This document shows positions 23,755-36,195 of a DNA stretch of 64,000 nt, in pieces (position 1 is the first letter of the stretch; every line of letters begins with the position of its first letter). Under the pieces are notes generated by a model. That model worked only from the letters and a program-made list of their open reading frames with translations, had not been told where the DNA came from and made no database searches. The stretch covers positions 9,996,704 to 10,060,703 of the forward strand of contig CM060847.1 in NCBI GenBank assembly GCA_030737835.1. Direction: 5' to 3'. A program made the translations under genes and the position numbers. Origin of the DNA: Acorus gramineus. Lineage: Eukaryota; Streptophyta; Magnoliopsida; Acorales; Acoraceae.

Positions 23755-24205
23755 GACACCCCCCATTAATCCGAGACATACCCCACCATGAATCCGAGAC
23801 CTAACCCCCATGAATATGAGACATACTCCCCATTGAATCTAACATCATACCATGAATTCTAGACATACCCATGAATCCATCGGTGACATACCCTCCATGA
23901 TCTGAGACATACCCATGAATCCGTGACATACTCATCAAAAAATTTGAGACATACCCCTCATTAAAATAAGACATAGTACTCCCTGAATTTGAGACCATAC
24001 TGCGCCTTGAATCCGAGACACTCCCCCATTAATCCGAGACATACCCCACCATGAATCCGAGACCTAACCCCCATGAATATGAGACATACTCCCCATTGAA
24101 TCTAACATCATACCATGAATTCTAGACATACCCATGAATCCATCGGTGACAAACCCTCCATGAATCTGAGACATACCTACGAATCCGTGACATATCCATC
24201 AAAAA
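23755..24205 (+). repeat. Local direct duplication in the minisatellite, offset about 270 bp
   Basis: The block containing ccccattaatccgagacata, ccgagacctaaccccca and gaatctaacatcatacc at 23760-23930 reappears almost unchanged at 24028-24200. Such similarity, far above the array average, marks a recent expansion. Confidence 0.8.
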
Positions 24206-24579
24206 ATTTGAGACATGCCCCTCATTAAAATAAGACATAGTACTCCCTACTCCCTGAATTTGAGACCATACTCCGCCTTGAATCCAGCACATACCGCCAT
24301 GAATCTGAGACATACCCTCGCATAAATCCGACATACTCCCCCCCATGAATATGATCATGAATCCGAATCATATTCCCCATGAATCCTACAAATACTCCCC
24401 CCCATTTATATGAGAAATACCCACTCATGAATTTGAGACATACTTATGAATCTCAGACATACTCCCCCCCATTTATATGAGAAATACCCGCTCATGAATC
24501 TGAGACATACCTATGAATCTCAGACATACTCCCCCATGAATCGAGGACATACCTTTATGAATCTGAGACGTACCCTCAC

Positions 24580-24705
24580 ATGAATCCAATATGTCTCGAA
24601 TTCGTGAGGGGTATGTCCCGGATTAATTGGGGTGGGGGGTGGGGGTATGGTCAAGGATTCAAGTGGGATATGTCTCGGATTCATGGGTGTACACCCGAGA
24701 ACCCC
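24580..24705. repeat. Inverted minisatellite module 2
   Basis: Orientation switches near 24588 (aatatgtctcgaattcgtga), continues reversed through a G-rich tract (ggggtggggggtgggggta, about 24630) and flips back at acacccgagaaccccc (about 24690). The entry palindrome is eroded here. Confidence 0.75.
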
Positions 24706-26094
24706 CTCCCTCCCATGAATCCAAGACATACCCCCTATGATTCCAGGACATATTTCCTGATTCTGGTACATACCATCAATCCTTGACCATAATCCCCCAT
24801 GAATCTTAGACATACTCCCCCATTAATCTGAGATGTACCGCACCATGAATCTGAGACATACCCATGAATCATAGACATAACACCCATGAATCAGAGGCCA
24901 TACTCCCCCCTTTAATTTGGGACATACTACTTAGGAATCCAAGACCATATCATGAATCTGAGAAATGCCATGAATACAACATCACACTCCCTCATGATTG
25001 GGAGACATGAATCCCTCATGACACTCCCCCATGAATCCATGATATACTCTCCCACGAATCTGAGACCATTCTCCCCCCATGAATCCTTGACCATACTCCA
25101 CCCTTGAATCTGAGACATGCACCCTATTGAATCTAACATCATACCATGAATATGAGAAATGCCATGAATCCGAGATTATACACCCTCATGAATGGGAGAC
25201 ATACTCCATATCGGCCCATAAATCCGAGACATACACATGAATGCATCGAAGACATATACCCCTATGAATCCAAGACATACCCATGAATAGACATACTCCC
25301 CCATGAATATGAGGCATGCTGCTCCCCCAACGAATCTGAGACATAACACCCTCGAATCAGAGACGTACTCCACCATAAATCAGGGACCATGAATCTGATA
25401 CATAACCCTCCCACCCCATGAATCCGGGACATACTCCCCCCACAAATTCAAGACATACATCTCCGTGACAGTCCCCCGTGATTCCAAGACATACTCTCCC
25501 ACGAATCTGAGACCATTCTCCCTCATAAATAAGAGTATGAATACGTGACACTCCCCCATGAATCCAAGACATACCTCTCATAAATCTGTAAAATACCCAT
25601 GAATTCGAGACATATGGACCCATGAATCCAACAATTACCCCCACATGAATCTAAGACATACCCCACATGAATCCGAGAGATACTCCTCCATGATTCTAAT
25701 ATAAACCATGAAGCTCTAACCATACTCCCCCATGAATCTTAGACATACTCCCCATTAATATGATACATACTCCTCCACGAATTCGAGACAAAGCTGCCTA
25801 CGAATCGGAGACATAACCCCAATGAATTGGGACTATATCCCTTTGAATCGGTGACATACTCCCCGGTGAATCCAAGACCATATCATGAACCCGAGAAATG
25901 CCATGAATTTGAGATCAAACTCTTTAATGAATGGGAGACATACTTCCTCCATGAATATGATCATGAATCCGAGGCATACTCCCCCATGAATCCTAGAAAA
26001 ACTCCCCCCATCGATCTGAAAAATACCCGCTTATGAATCAATGACATACCCATGAATTCGAGACATACTCCTGCATGAATCCTGGGCATACCCC

Positions 26095-26245
26095 CATGAA
26101 ACTGAGACATACCCCTGCATGAATCCGGATTCATACGGGGGTATGTCTTGGATTCATGGGGGTATGTCCAGGATTCATGTGAGGAGTATGGTCATGGATT
26201 CAAGTGGGATGTGTCTCGGATCCATGGGTATAAACCCAAGAACCG
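26095..26245. repeat. Inverted minisatellite module 3
   Basis: Entry palindrome atgaatccggattcat at 26119-26134, reversed units to about 26225, exit at aacccaagaaccg. Confidence 0.8.
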
Positions 26246-27002
26246 CCCCCTCCCTTCCATGAGCCCAAGACATACTTCCTGATTTTGATACATACCATCA
26301 ATTCCTGACCATAATCCCCCATGAATCCTAGACATTCTACCCCATTAATATGAGATTTACCGCACCATGAATCCGAGACATCCCCTACGAATCCAAGACA
26401 ATACCCCCCATGAATCTGTGACATACCCATGAATTCGAGACATACAGACTCATGAATCCAACACTTACCCCCACATGAATCTCAGACATACCCCCCATGA
26501 ATCGGAAACATACCCCACATGAATCCGAGAGATACTCCTCCACGATTCTAATATGTGCTATGAAGCTCTAATCATACTCCTCTATGATTCCTAGACATAC
26601 TCCCCATTAATCTGAAACATACTCCTCCATGAAACCTACCTATGAATCGGAGACTATATCCCCCTTGAATCGGAGACATACTCCCCCGTGAATCCAAGAC
26701 CATACCATGAACCCATGAATGTGAGATCATACTCCTTAATGAGTGGGAAACATACTCCCCCCATGAATACGATCATGAATCCGAGACATTACCCCATGAA
26801 TCATCGAAAAACTCCCCCCATCGATTTGAGAAATACCCGCTTATGAATCCGAGGCATACCCATGAATTCATGACATACCCATCAAAAAATTTGAGACATG
26901 CCCCTCGTTAATATAAGACATAGTACTCCCTGAATTTGAGACCATACTCCCCTCATGAATCCAAGACATCCTACCATGAATCTGCGATGTACCCTATCAT
27001 GA

Positions 27003-27294
27003 ATCCCTGAAACCCCCCATAAATCATCCCACGATTCTGAGACTATTCTCCCCCCATGAATAAGAGAGTATGAATACACAATACTCCCCCACGAATCCAA
27101 GAATTCCCCCCTATGAGTCTGCGACATACCCATGAATTTATCATGAATCCCTGAAACCCCCCATAAATCATCCCACGATTCTGAGACTATTCTCCCCCCA
27201 TGAATAAGAGAGTATGAATACACAATACTCCCCCACGAATCCAAGAATTCCGCCCTATGAGTCTGCGACATACCCATGAATTCGAGAAATACAG
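27003..27294 (+). repeat. 146-bp tandem duplication within the minisatellite
   Basis: 27003-27148 and 27149-27294 are nearly identical, including the words ccctgaaaccccccataaat and cacaatactcccccacgaat. The longest minus-strand frame of the array (234 residues) exists because of this duplication. Confidence 0.85.
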
Positions 27295-27543
27295 ATCCAT
27301 GAATCTGACACATACCTCCACATGAATCTAAGACATACCCCCTATCAACCGGATACATACCCCACATGAATCCAAGAGATACTCCTCCATGATTCCGATA
27401 CATACCACGAAACTCTGACCATACTCCCTCATGAATCCTAGACATACTCCCCCATTGTTCTGAGACGTACTCCTCCATGAGTATGAGACATTGCAACCTA
27501 TGAATCAGAGACATAACCCCAATGAATTCGAGATTATACCCCC

Positions 27544-28065
27544 CCTTGCAAACTCTAATGGAATTCTCGGAACATTTCCAAGTCATCCTCCTCCACCTGC
27601 ATCTCCAACGCCGCTATGTAATCTGAGGTCTCCTCTATAAGCACCAGAAACGACGACCTCCGGCAGCCGGGGACGATCCTCCGGAACACCTTCACCTTTC
27701 TCTACACCGCCGACATCTCCTTCCGATTCTCTGATTTCCTTGCCGGATTCGTCGCTGGCCGCCTCTTCCAGCAATAGATCCTCGTCCGGATCCGGCTCGA
27801 GAGGATCGCCCGGTTCCACCTCGTCCTCCCCTTCGCCTCCGTCTCCAGGTCCAGGTCCACCGCCTCCCGGGCCTCCCGCAGTTTCGGCAGCTGCGGAGGC
27901 GCCATCGATCTCTGCCGCACTTGGCGGAGGGCGTGTAAAAGCTTGGTGGAGCAGATTCTCTCCTCATTGTCGGTCTTCCATCACTTCGTCGACTTACGGG
28001 GCTTCTCCACCGTTCGATCCATCGATTTCTCCGGATCGGAGACTCCATCAAAAGCTATGATCATC
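27544..28065 (-). pseudogene. AIF/bHLH147-150-like transcription factor relic, copy 1
   Basis: Read on the minus strand from about 28065: ERICSTKLLHALRQVRQRS, then EAREAVDLDLETEAKGRTRW with NRAIL, then a basic stretch, RKVKVFRRIVPGCRRSSF and EETSDYIAALEMQ. This order (KLL.ALR, KGRTRWSRAIL, then an atypical helix-loop-helix with VPGCR and DYIAALEMQ) is that of the plant AIF/bHLH147-150 proteins, which antagonise brassinosteroid-linked bHLH factors. It is broken: a TAG stands where the other copy has Glu just before RKVKV, and another stop lies near the N terminus. The last 50 bp (27544-27594) are not family sequence but match the LINE at 19864-19915. The relic is GC-rich, in contrast to the array around it. 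Confidence 0.8.
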
Positions 28066-28212
28066 GGTTCCATCAATTGAGGATTTTTTCGCATATTCTC
28101 TTCTGCACAAATCACACAAAAAATAATTATTAGGGATTCGGTTTTTTATCATAAAAAATGTCTTTAACAATCGCGATTGTAAATTCTTACCTCCAATAGA
28201 GAGATGGTTAGA
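28066..28212 (-). other. 5' flank and 5' UTR-intron remnant of bHLH relic copy 1
   Basis: The AT-rich block directly upstream of copy 1 reads, on the minus strand, a possible donor gaggtaagaattta, about 90 bp of AT-rich sequence and an acceptor tttgtgcag before aagagaatatgcg. A homologous block lies at 36026-36195. Retention of an intron-like segment argues for DNA-level duplication rather than retrocopying. Confidence 0.6.
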
Positions 28213-28499
28213 GAAGACATACTCTCCCACGAATCTGAGACCATTCTCCCCCCATGAATAAGAGAGTATGACTACGCGACACTCCCCCATGAGTCCAATA
28301 CATGCCCACCATGAATCTGAGACATACCATGAATTCGAGACATACGGACTGATGAATCCGACACATAACCCCACATGAAGTTAAGACATACCCCCCATGA
28401 ATCAGAGACATACCCTACATGAATCCGAGAGATACTCCTCCATGATTCCAATACATACCATGAATCCCTAACCATACTTCCCCATTAATCTCAGACGTA

Positions 28500-29060
28500 C
28501 GCCACCATGAATCCTAGACAAAACCCCCATGAATCCTAGACCACATTCCCCCATTGAATTGGAGACGTATTCCCCCATGAATCTAAGACCATACCTGAAT
28601 TCAAGAAATGTTGTGAATCCGAGATCATATTCCCCCATGAATGGAAGACATGCTACCCCCATTAATCCAACCATGAATCGAAGACATACTCCTTTATGAA
28701 TCCTAGACAAGCTCCCCCCCTCCCCCCCAATTAATCTGAGATCTACCGATGAATCTGAGTCATACTCTCCCATGAATTTGAGACATACTCCCCCAACGAA
28801 TCTAAGACATAACCCCGTTGAATGGGAGACGTACTCCTCCATAAATCCAAGACCATGAATCCAAGACAACCTCGATGAATCCTAGACCACACTCCCCCAT
28901 TGAATTGGAGACATATTCTCCCATGAATCTAAGACCGTACCATGAATTCAAGAAATGTTGTGAATCCATGATCATACTCCCTCATGAATGGAAGACATGC
29001 TACCCCCGTTAATCCAACCATAAATCTAAGACATACTCTTTTATGAATCCTAGACATGTT
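28500..29060 (+). repeat. Local duplication in the minisatellite, offset about 360 bp
   Basis: The block at 28500-28700 (cctagaccacattcccccat, gaattcaagaaatgttgtga, gaagacatgctaccccc) recurs at 28865-29060 with few changes. Confidence 0.75.
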
Positions 29061-29144
29061 CGCCCCCCAATTAATATGAGACATACCTACCCATGAATCT
29101 GAGACATAGCCATAAGTCCATCGGAGACATACCCTCCCTCCGTG

Positions 29145-29450
29145 AATCTGTGACATACCCATGAATCCGAGTTATACTCCCTCATGAATTTGAGACATAC
29201 TCCCCCAACGAATTCGAGACATAACCCCGTTGAATCGGAGACGTATTCTGCCATAAATCCGAGACCATGAATCCAAGACATACATGAATCCAAGACATAC
29301 ATGAATCTGTGACATACCCATGAATCCGAGTTATACTCCCTCATGAATTTGAGACATACTCCCCCAACGAATTCGAGACATAACCCCGTTGAATCGGAGA
29401 CGTATTCTGCCATAAATCCGAGACCATGAATCCAAGACATACATGAATCC
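29145..29450 (+). repeat. About 150-bp tandem duplication within the minisatellite
   Basis: The stretch gaatctgtgacatacccatg ... cgtattctgccataaatccg occurs at about 29150-29295 and again at about 29296-29440, essentially identical. Confidence 0.85.
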
Positions 29451-30639
29451 CTTTCCATACTGCCCCAAGAATCTTAGACATACTCCCCGATTAATCCGAG
29501 ATGTACCCTACCATGAATGTGTGACATAACCCTCATGAATCTGAGATCATACTACCCCCCTTGAATCCGAGACATACTCCCCATTGAATCCAACATCATA
29601 CGATGAATTTGAGAAATGCCATGAATCCGAGATCATACTCCCTCATGAATGGGGGATAGCCCCCCCATGAATCCAACCATGAATCCGAGATATACCACCC
29701 AATGAATCCTAGAAATACTCCTCCCATGAATCTTAAACATACCGGTCCATGAATCCAAGACATCCGCATGAATCCATTGGAGACACCCCAATGAATCTAA
29801 GACATACCCATGAATCCATGACATGCCTATGAATATGAGACTTAGTCCCCCATGAATATGAGGCATGCTCCCCCAACGAATCCGGGACATAACCCCCTCG
29901 AATCAGAGACATACTTAGCCATAAATCCGAGACCATGAATCTGTTATATACCCCCCCCCCCCAAATTTGAGGCATACCTCTCATTAATATAAGACATTAT
30001 ACTCACTTCATAAATCCGAGACATATCCTACCACGAATCCATGACGTACCCTATCATGAATCCGTAGCTGTCTCCCATGAATCCAATACATACTCTCCCA
30101 CGAATCTAAGACCATTCCCCCTCATGAATAAGAGAGTTTGAATACACGACACTCCCCCATGAATTCAAGACATGCCCACCATGAATCTGTGACATAGCCA
30201 TGAATTCGAGACATACTGACCCATGTATCCGACACATACTCTCACCTGAATCTAAGACATATCCCCCATGAATCAGAAACATATCCACATGAATCCCAGA
30301 GATACTCTTCCGTGATTCCGATATATACCATGAAGCTCTAACCATACCCCCCCATGAATCCTAGACAAACTCCCCTTTAATCTCAGATATACTCCTCCAC
30401 GAATCCGAGACATAGCCACCTATGAATCAAAGACATAACCGCAATGAATCAGAGACTATATCCCCATTGAATTGGAGACATATTCCTCGTGAATCCAAGA
30501 CCATAACATGAACCCGAAATGCCATGAATTTGACATCATACTCCCTAATGAATGGGAGACATACTCCCCCCAGGAATACAATTATGAATCCGAGACATAC
30601 CCATGAATCTGAGACATACTCCCCCATGAATCCAGGACA

Positions 30640-30790
30640 TACCCCCATGAATCTGCGATGTACCCCCGCATGAATCCGGATTCATGCGGGAGTACGTCGC
30701 AGATTCATGAGGGGTATGTCCCGGATCCATGGGCGGAGTATGGTCACGGATTTAAGTGGGATATGTCTCGGATTCATGGGTGTAAACCCG
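30640..30790. repeat. Inverted minisatellite module 4 with long palindromic entry
   Basis: Perfect palindrome at 30665-30690 (centre aatcc|ggatt), extending imperfectly to arms of about 55 bp (ctgcgatgtac on the left against gtacgtcgcag on the right). Exit at aaacccgagaaacccccc near 30790. Confidence 0.85.
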
Positions 30791-32405
30791 AGAAACCCCC
30801 CTCCCTCCCATGAATCCAAGACATATCCCCATTAATCCAAGACATACTTCCTGATTCTGATACATACCATCAATCCCTGTCCATAATCCCCCGTGAATCC
30901 TAGACATACTCTCCCATGAATCCTATACATACTCCCCCGTGAATCTATGACACACCTACCTACCCATGAATTCGAGACATCCATGAATCCATCGGAGACA
31001 TACCCCCATGAGTCTCAGATATACCCATGAATCCATGACATACCCATCAAAAAATTCGAGACATAACCCTCATTAATATAAGACAGTACTCCTTGAATTT
31101 GAGGCCATACTCCCCTCATGAATCCGAGACATACCCCCCATGAATCTACGATGTACCCTATCATGAACCCTGACACCCCCCATGAATTTAAGACATAATC
31201 TCCCACAAATCTGTGACGTATCCTATTATGAATCCCTGACACTCCATGAATCCAAGACATACTCTCCCATGAATATGAAACCATTCTCCCCTCCATGAGT
31301 CCCTGATCATACTCCCCCTTTGAATCAAAGACATACTACCTATTGAGTCTAATATCATACCATGAATATGAGAAATGCCATGAATCCGAGATCATACTTC
31401 CTCATGAATGGGAGACATACTCCATACCGGTCCATGAATCCGAGACATACACATGAATGCATCGGGGTCATACCCCTATGAATCCAAGACATATCCATGA
31501 ATCCGTGACATATGCATGAATGGACATACTCTCCCATGAATATGAGGCATGCTGCCCCAATGAATTTGAGACATAACCCCCTCAAATCAGAGACGTACTC
31601 CACCATAAATATGGGACCATGAATCTGATACATAACCCCTTGAATCCGAGACATACACCCCCCACAAATTCAAGACACGCCCTTCATTAATATAAGACAC
31701 AATACTCTTTGAATTTGATACCATACTCCCCTCCTGAATTCGAGACATATCCTACCATGAATCTAAGACGTACCCTATCATGAATCCGTGACTCACCCAT
31801 GAATCCAACACATACTCTTCCACGAATCTGAGACCATTCTCCCTCATAAATAAGAGAGTATGAATACGCGACACTCCCCCATGAATCTGTGACATACCGA
31901 TGAATTCGAGACATTCGGACCTATAAATCCGACACTTACCCCCACATGAATCTAAGACATACCCCCTATCAATCGGAAACATACCTCACATGAATCCGAG
32001 AGATATTCCTCCATGATTCTAATATATACCATGAAGCTCTAACCATACTCCCCCATGAATCCTAGACATACTCCCCATTAATCTGAGATGTACTCCTCCA
32101 TGGATCCGTGACATAGCTACCTATGAATCGGAGACATAACCCCAATGAATCGGAGACTATATCCCCCTTGAATCGAAGACATACTCTTCTGTGAATCCAA
32201 GACCATACCATGAACCTGACAAATGCCATGAATTGAGATCATACTCCTTAATGAATGGGAAACATACTCCTTCCGTGAATACGATCATGAATCTGAGACA
32301 TACTCCCCCATGAATCCTAGAAAAACTCCCCCATTGATTTGAGAAATACCCGCTTATGAATAAAAGGCATACTCATGAATTCGAGACACACTCCCCTATG
32401 AATCA

Positions 32406-32560
32406 AGGACATACCCCTCATGAATCCGAGACGTACCCCCGCATGAATCCGGATTCATGCGGGGGTACGTCTCGGATTCATGAGGGGTATGTCCTGGATT
32501 CTTGGGGGGAGTATGGTCATGGATTCAAGTGGGATATGTCTTGGATTCATGGGTGTAAAA
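32406..32560. repeat. Inverted minisatellite module 5 with perfect 90-bp palindrome
   Basis: 32406-32450 and 32451-32495 are exact reverse complements with no spacer: the left arm starts aggacatacccctcatg and the centre is catgaatcc|ggattcatg. The reversed units continue to about 32555 and exit at aaaacaaagaatccac. This is the longest uninterrupted palindrome seen in the window. Confidence 0.92.
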
Positions 32561-34792
32561 CAAAGAATCCACACCCCCCCCCACCACCATGAATCCAAGA
32601 CATACCCCTCTTGAATACAAGACATAATTCCTTATTCTAATACATACCATCAATCCCTGACCATAATCCCCCATGAATCTTAGACATACTACCCCATTAA
32701 TCTGAGAGTTACCGCACCATGAATCTGAGATACCCATGAATCTGAGACCATATTCCCCCCTTTAATCCGAGACATACGACTTAGGAATCCAAGACCATAC
32801 CATGAATCCCAAAAATGCCATGAATTCGACATCATGCTCCCTCATGAATGGGAGACATACTCCCCCCTTTAATTTGATCATGAATCCAAGACATACTCAG
32901 TCATGAATCATATACATACTCCTCCATAAATCTAAGACATTCCTACTTTCTTATGAATTCTGAGACATACCCATGAATCTAAGACATTCCTACTTGCTTA
33001 TGAATTTGAGACATACCCATGAATACATCGAAGATATACCCCCCATGAATTTGAGACATTCCTATGTATCCGTGACATACCCATCAAAAAGTTCGACATA
33101 TACCCCTCATTAATATAAGACAAAGTACTCCCTGAATTTTAGACCATACGCCCCTCATGATTCCGAGACATATCGTACCATGAACTTGTGATGTACCCTA
33201 TCAATGAATTTCTGACACTCCCATGAATCCATGAATCCAAGACATACTCTCCTACAAATCTGAGACCGTTCTCACCCCATGAATCCAAGACCTAACCCCC
33301 ATGAATCTGAGACCATACTCCCCCTCTTGAATCCGAGACATACTCCCCATTGAATCTAACATTATACCATGAATCCGAGAAATGCCATGAATCCGATGTC
33401 ATACTCTCTCATCAATGGGTGACATACTCCCCCCACTAATCCGATCATGAATCCTAGACATAGCCACCCATGAATCTAAGATATTACACCCATGAATCTG
33501 AGACCATACTCCTTCCTTTAATCCGAGACATACTACTTAGGAATCCAAGTCCATACCATGAATCCGAGAAATGCCATGAATCTGGCATCATGCCCCTCAT
33601 GAATGGGAGACATACTCTTCCCATTAATCCGATCGTGAATCCGAGACATACTCTCTCATGAATCATATACATACTCCCCCATGAATATAAGACATACCTA
33701 CATGCCCATGAATTCGAGACATACCCATGAATCCATCGGAGACATACCCCCCCCCCTCCCCCCTTGAATCTGAGACATACCGATGAATCTGTGACATACC
33801 CATCAAAAAATTCGACACATACCCCTCATTAATATAAGACACAGTACCATCTGAATTTGAGACCATACTCCTCTCATGAATCCGACGCATATGCAACCAT
33901 CAATATGCAACGTATCCTATCATGAATAATACGCGACACTCCCCCATTAATCCGAGACGTACCCCACCATGAATCCGAGACCTAACCCCCGTGAATCTGA
34001 ACCATACTCCCCTCCTTGAATCCGGGACATATAATCCCCATTGAATCTAACATCACACCATGAATCCGAGAAATGTCATGAATCCCACATCATACTCTCT
34101 CATGAATGGGAGACATACCCCCCCTACTAATCCGATCATGAATCCGAGACATACTCTCATGAATCATATACATACTCCTCCATGAATCTAAGACATACCT
34201 ACCTGCTCATCAATTCAAGACATACCCATGAATCCATCGGAGACATACCCATGAATCCGTGACATACCCATCAAAACATTCGAGACATGCCCCTCGTCAA
34301 TATAAGACAGAGTACTCCCCGAATTTGAGACCATACTGCCCTCATGAATCCAAGACATATCCTACCATGAATCTGCGACATACCCTATCATGAAACCCTG
34401 ACACTCCCGCATGAATCAAAGACATACCCTCCCACGAATTTGAGACCATTCTCCCCCCATGAATAAGAGAGTATGAATACACAACACTACCCCATGAATA
34501 CAAGACATGCCCCCCATGAATCTGCGACATACCCATGAATTGGAGACATGAATTGGAGACATACAGATCCATGAATCCGACACATACCCCCGCATGAATC
34601 TAAGACATACCCCCCATTAATCGGATACATGCCTCACATGAATCCGAGAGATAATCCTCTATGATTCTGATACATACCATGAAACTCTGACCATACTCCC
34701 CCATGAATACTAGACGTACTCCTCCATGAATCTGAGACATAGCCACCTATGAATTAGAGACATAACCCCAATGAATCCGAGATTATATCGCC

Positions 34793-35215
34793 CCTTGTGA
34801 ACCTTAATGGAATTCTCAGAACATTTTCAAGACATCCTCCTTCATCTGCATCTCCACCGCCGCTATGTAATCGGAGGTCTCCTCTATATGCACTGCAAAC
34901 GACAACCTCAGGCAGCCGGGGACGATCCTCCCGAGCACCTTCACCTTCCTCTCCACCGCCGACATCTCCTTCCAAGCCTCGAATTTCCTGGCCGGAACCA
35001 TCGCCGTCCGCATGTTTTGGTACTGGATCCTTGTCTGAACTGGCTCGAGATGATCGCCCGGCTCCACCTCGTCCTCCCCTTCGCCTCTATCTCCAAGACC
35101 CGTTCCACCGCTTCCCGGGCCTCCTGCGGAGGCGCTGCCGATCTCTTCCTCACTTGGCAGAGGGAGTGTAAAAGCTTGGTGGAGTAGATTCTCTCATCGT
35201 AATTCGAGAAGTATC
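34793..35215 (-). pseudogene. AIF/bHLH147-150-like transcription factor relic, copy 2
   Basis: On the minus strand: ERIYSTKLLHSLCQVRKRS, EAREAVERVLEIEAKGRTRW with SRAI, then a frameshift, then KEMSAVERKVKVLGRIVPGC and EETSDYIAAVEMQ. The helix-loop-helix segment is intact and closer to the family than copy 1 (Glu kept before RKVKV), but the N-terminal and HLH parts are in different frames and no start codon is left. The end (34793-34844) carries the same LINE-like 50 bp as copy 1 and runs into minisatellite at the same point. Unlike copy 1, the sequence upstream of about 35215 is minisatellite; the expected 5' flank lies 0.8 kb away at 36026. Confidence 0.8.
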
Positions 35216-36025
35216 CTATCATGAATGTGAGACATAACCCCCATGAATCTGAGACCACACTCCCCCCTTAAATCTGAGACATACTCCCCATTGAATCTAA
35301 CATTATGCCATGAATCTGAGAAATGCCATGAATCCGAGATCATACTCCCTCATGAATGGGAGACAGTCCCCCCATGAATCCAACCAGGAAACCGAGACAT
35401 ACTACCCAATGAATCCTAGAAATACTCCTTCCATGAATCTGAATCATACTCGACCATGAATCCAAGACATGCGCATGAATCCATCAGAGACACCCCCATC
35501 AATCTAAGACATACCCTTGAATATGAGACATACCCCCCCCCCCCCCCCACGAATATGAGGCATGCTCCCCCAACGAATCTGGGGCATAACCCCCACGATT
35601 CGGAGACATACTCCGCCCATGAATGCGATCATAAATCCGAGACATGCTCCCTAATGAATGGGAGACATACTCCCCCCTTGAATACGATCATGAATTGGAG
35701 ACATACTCCCCCATGAATTCTACAAATACTCTCCCCATGGATCTGAGAAATACCCGATTATGAATCCAAAACATATTTCCCCATGAATCTGGGACATACC
35801 GCCATGTATTTGAGACATACCCCCGCATGAATCCGACATACTCCCCCCTTGAATATGATCATGAATTCGAGACATACTCCCCCATTAATCCTACAAATAC
35901 TCCCTCCATGGATTTGAGAAATAACAGCTTATGAATCCGAGACATACCCATGCATCTGATACATACTCCCCCTTGAATCCAGGATATACTTCCATGATTT
36001 CTATACATACCCCCGCATGAATCTA

Positions 36026-36195
36026 GGACAACTGTGATCGTCGGTTCCATCAGTCGCGGTTTGTTTCGCATATCCTCTTCTGTACAAATCACACAAAAAT
36101 AATTATTAGGGATTCAGTTTTTTTTATCATAAAAAATGTCTAAAACAATCTCGACCGTTAATTCTTATCTTTCACAAAGAGATGGTTGGAGAAGA
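36026..36195 (-). other. Detached 5' flank of bHLH relic copy 2
   Basis: Homologous to 28066-28212 (shared words atcggttccatca/atcgtcggttccatca, acaaatcacacaaaa, taattattagggatt, tcataaaaaatgtc). It is separated from the copy 2 coding relic by about 0.8 kb of minisatellite (35216-36025). The donor-like GT of copy 1 reads AT here. Confidence 0.75.

Noticed and set aside
26882-27586. 234-residue minus-strand open frame and dozens of similar frames from 20.8 to 42.2 kb
   Set aside because: Pure translation of the 24-bp repeat in different frames; no conserved domain, no splice context, and frame openness is explained by unit length and composition.
27692-28051. Arg-rich open frame over bHLH relic copy 1
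   Set aside because: Out of frame with the recognisable bHLH segments; an artefact of GC-rich sequence.
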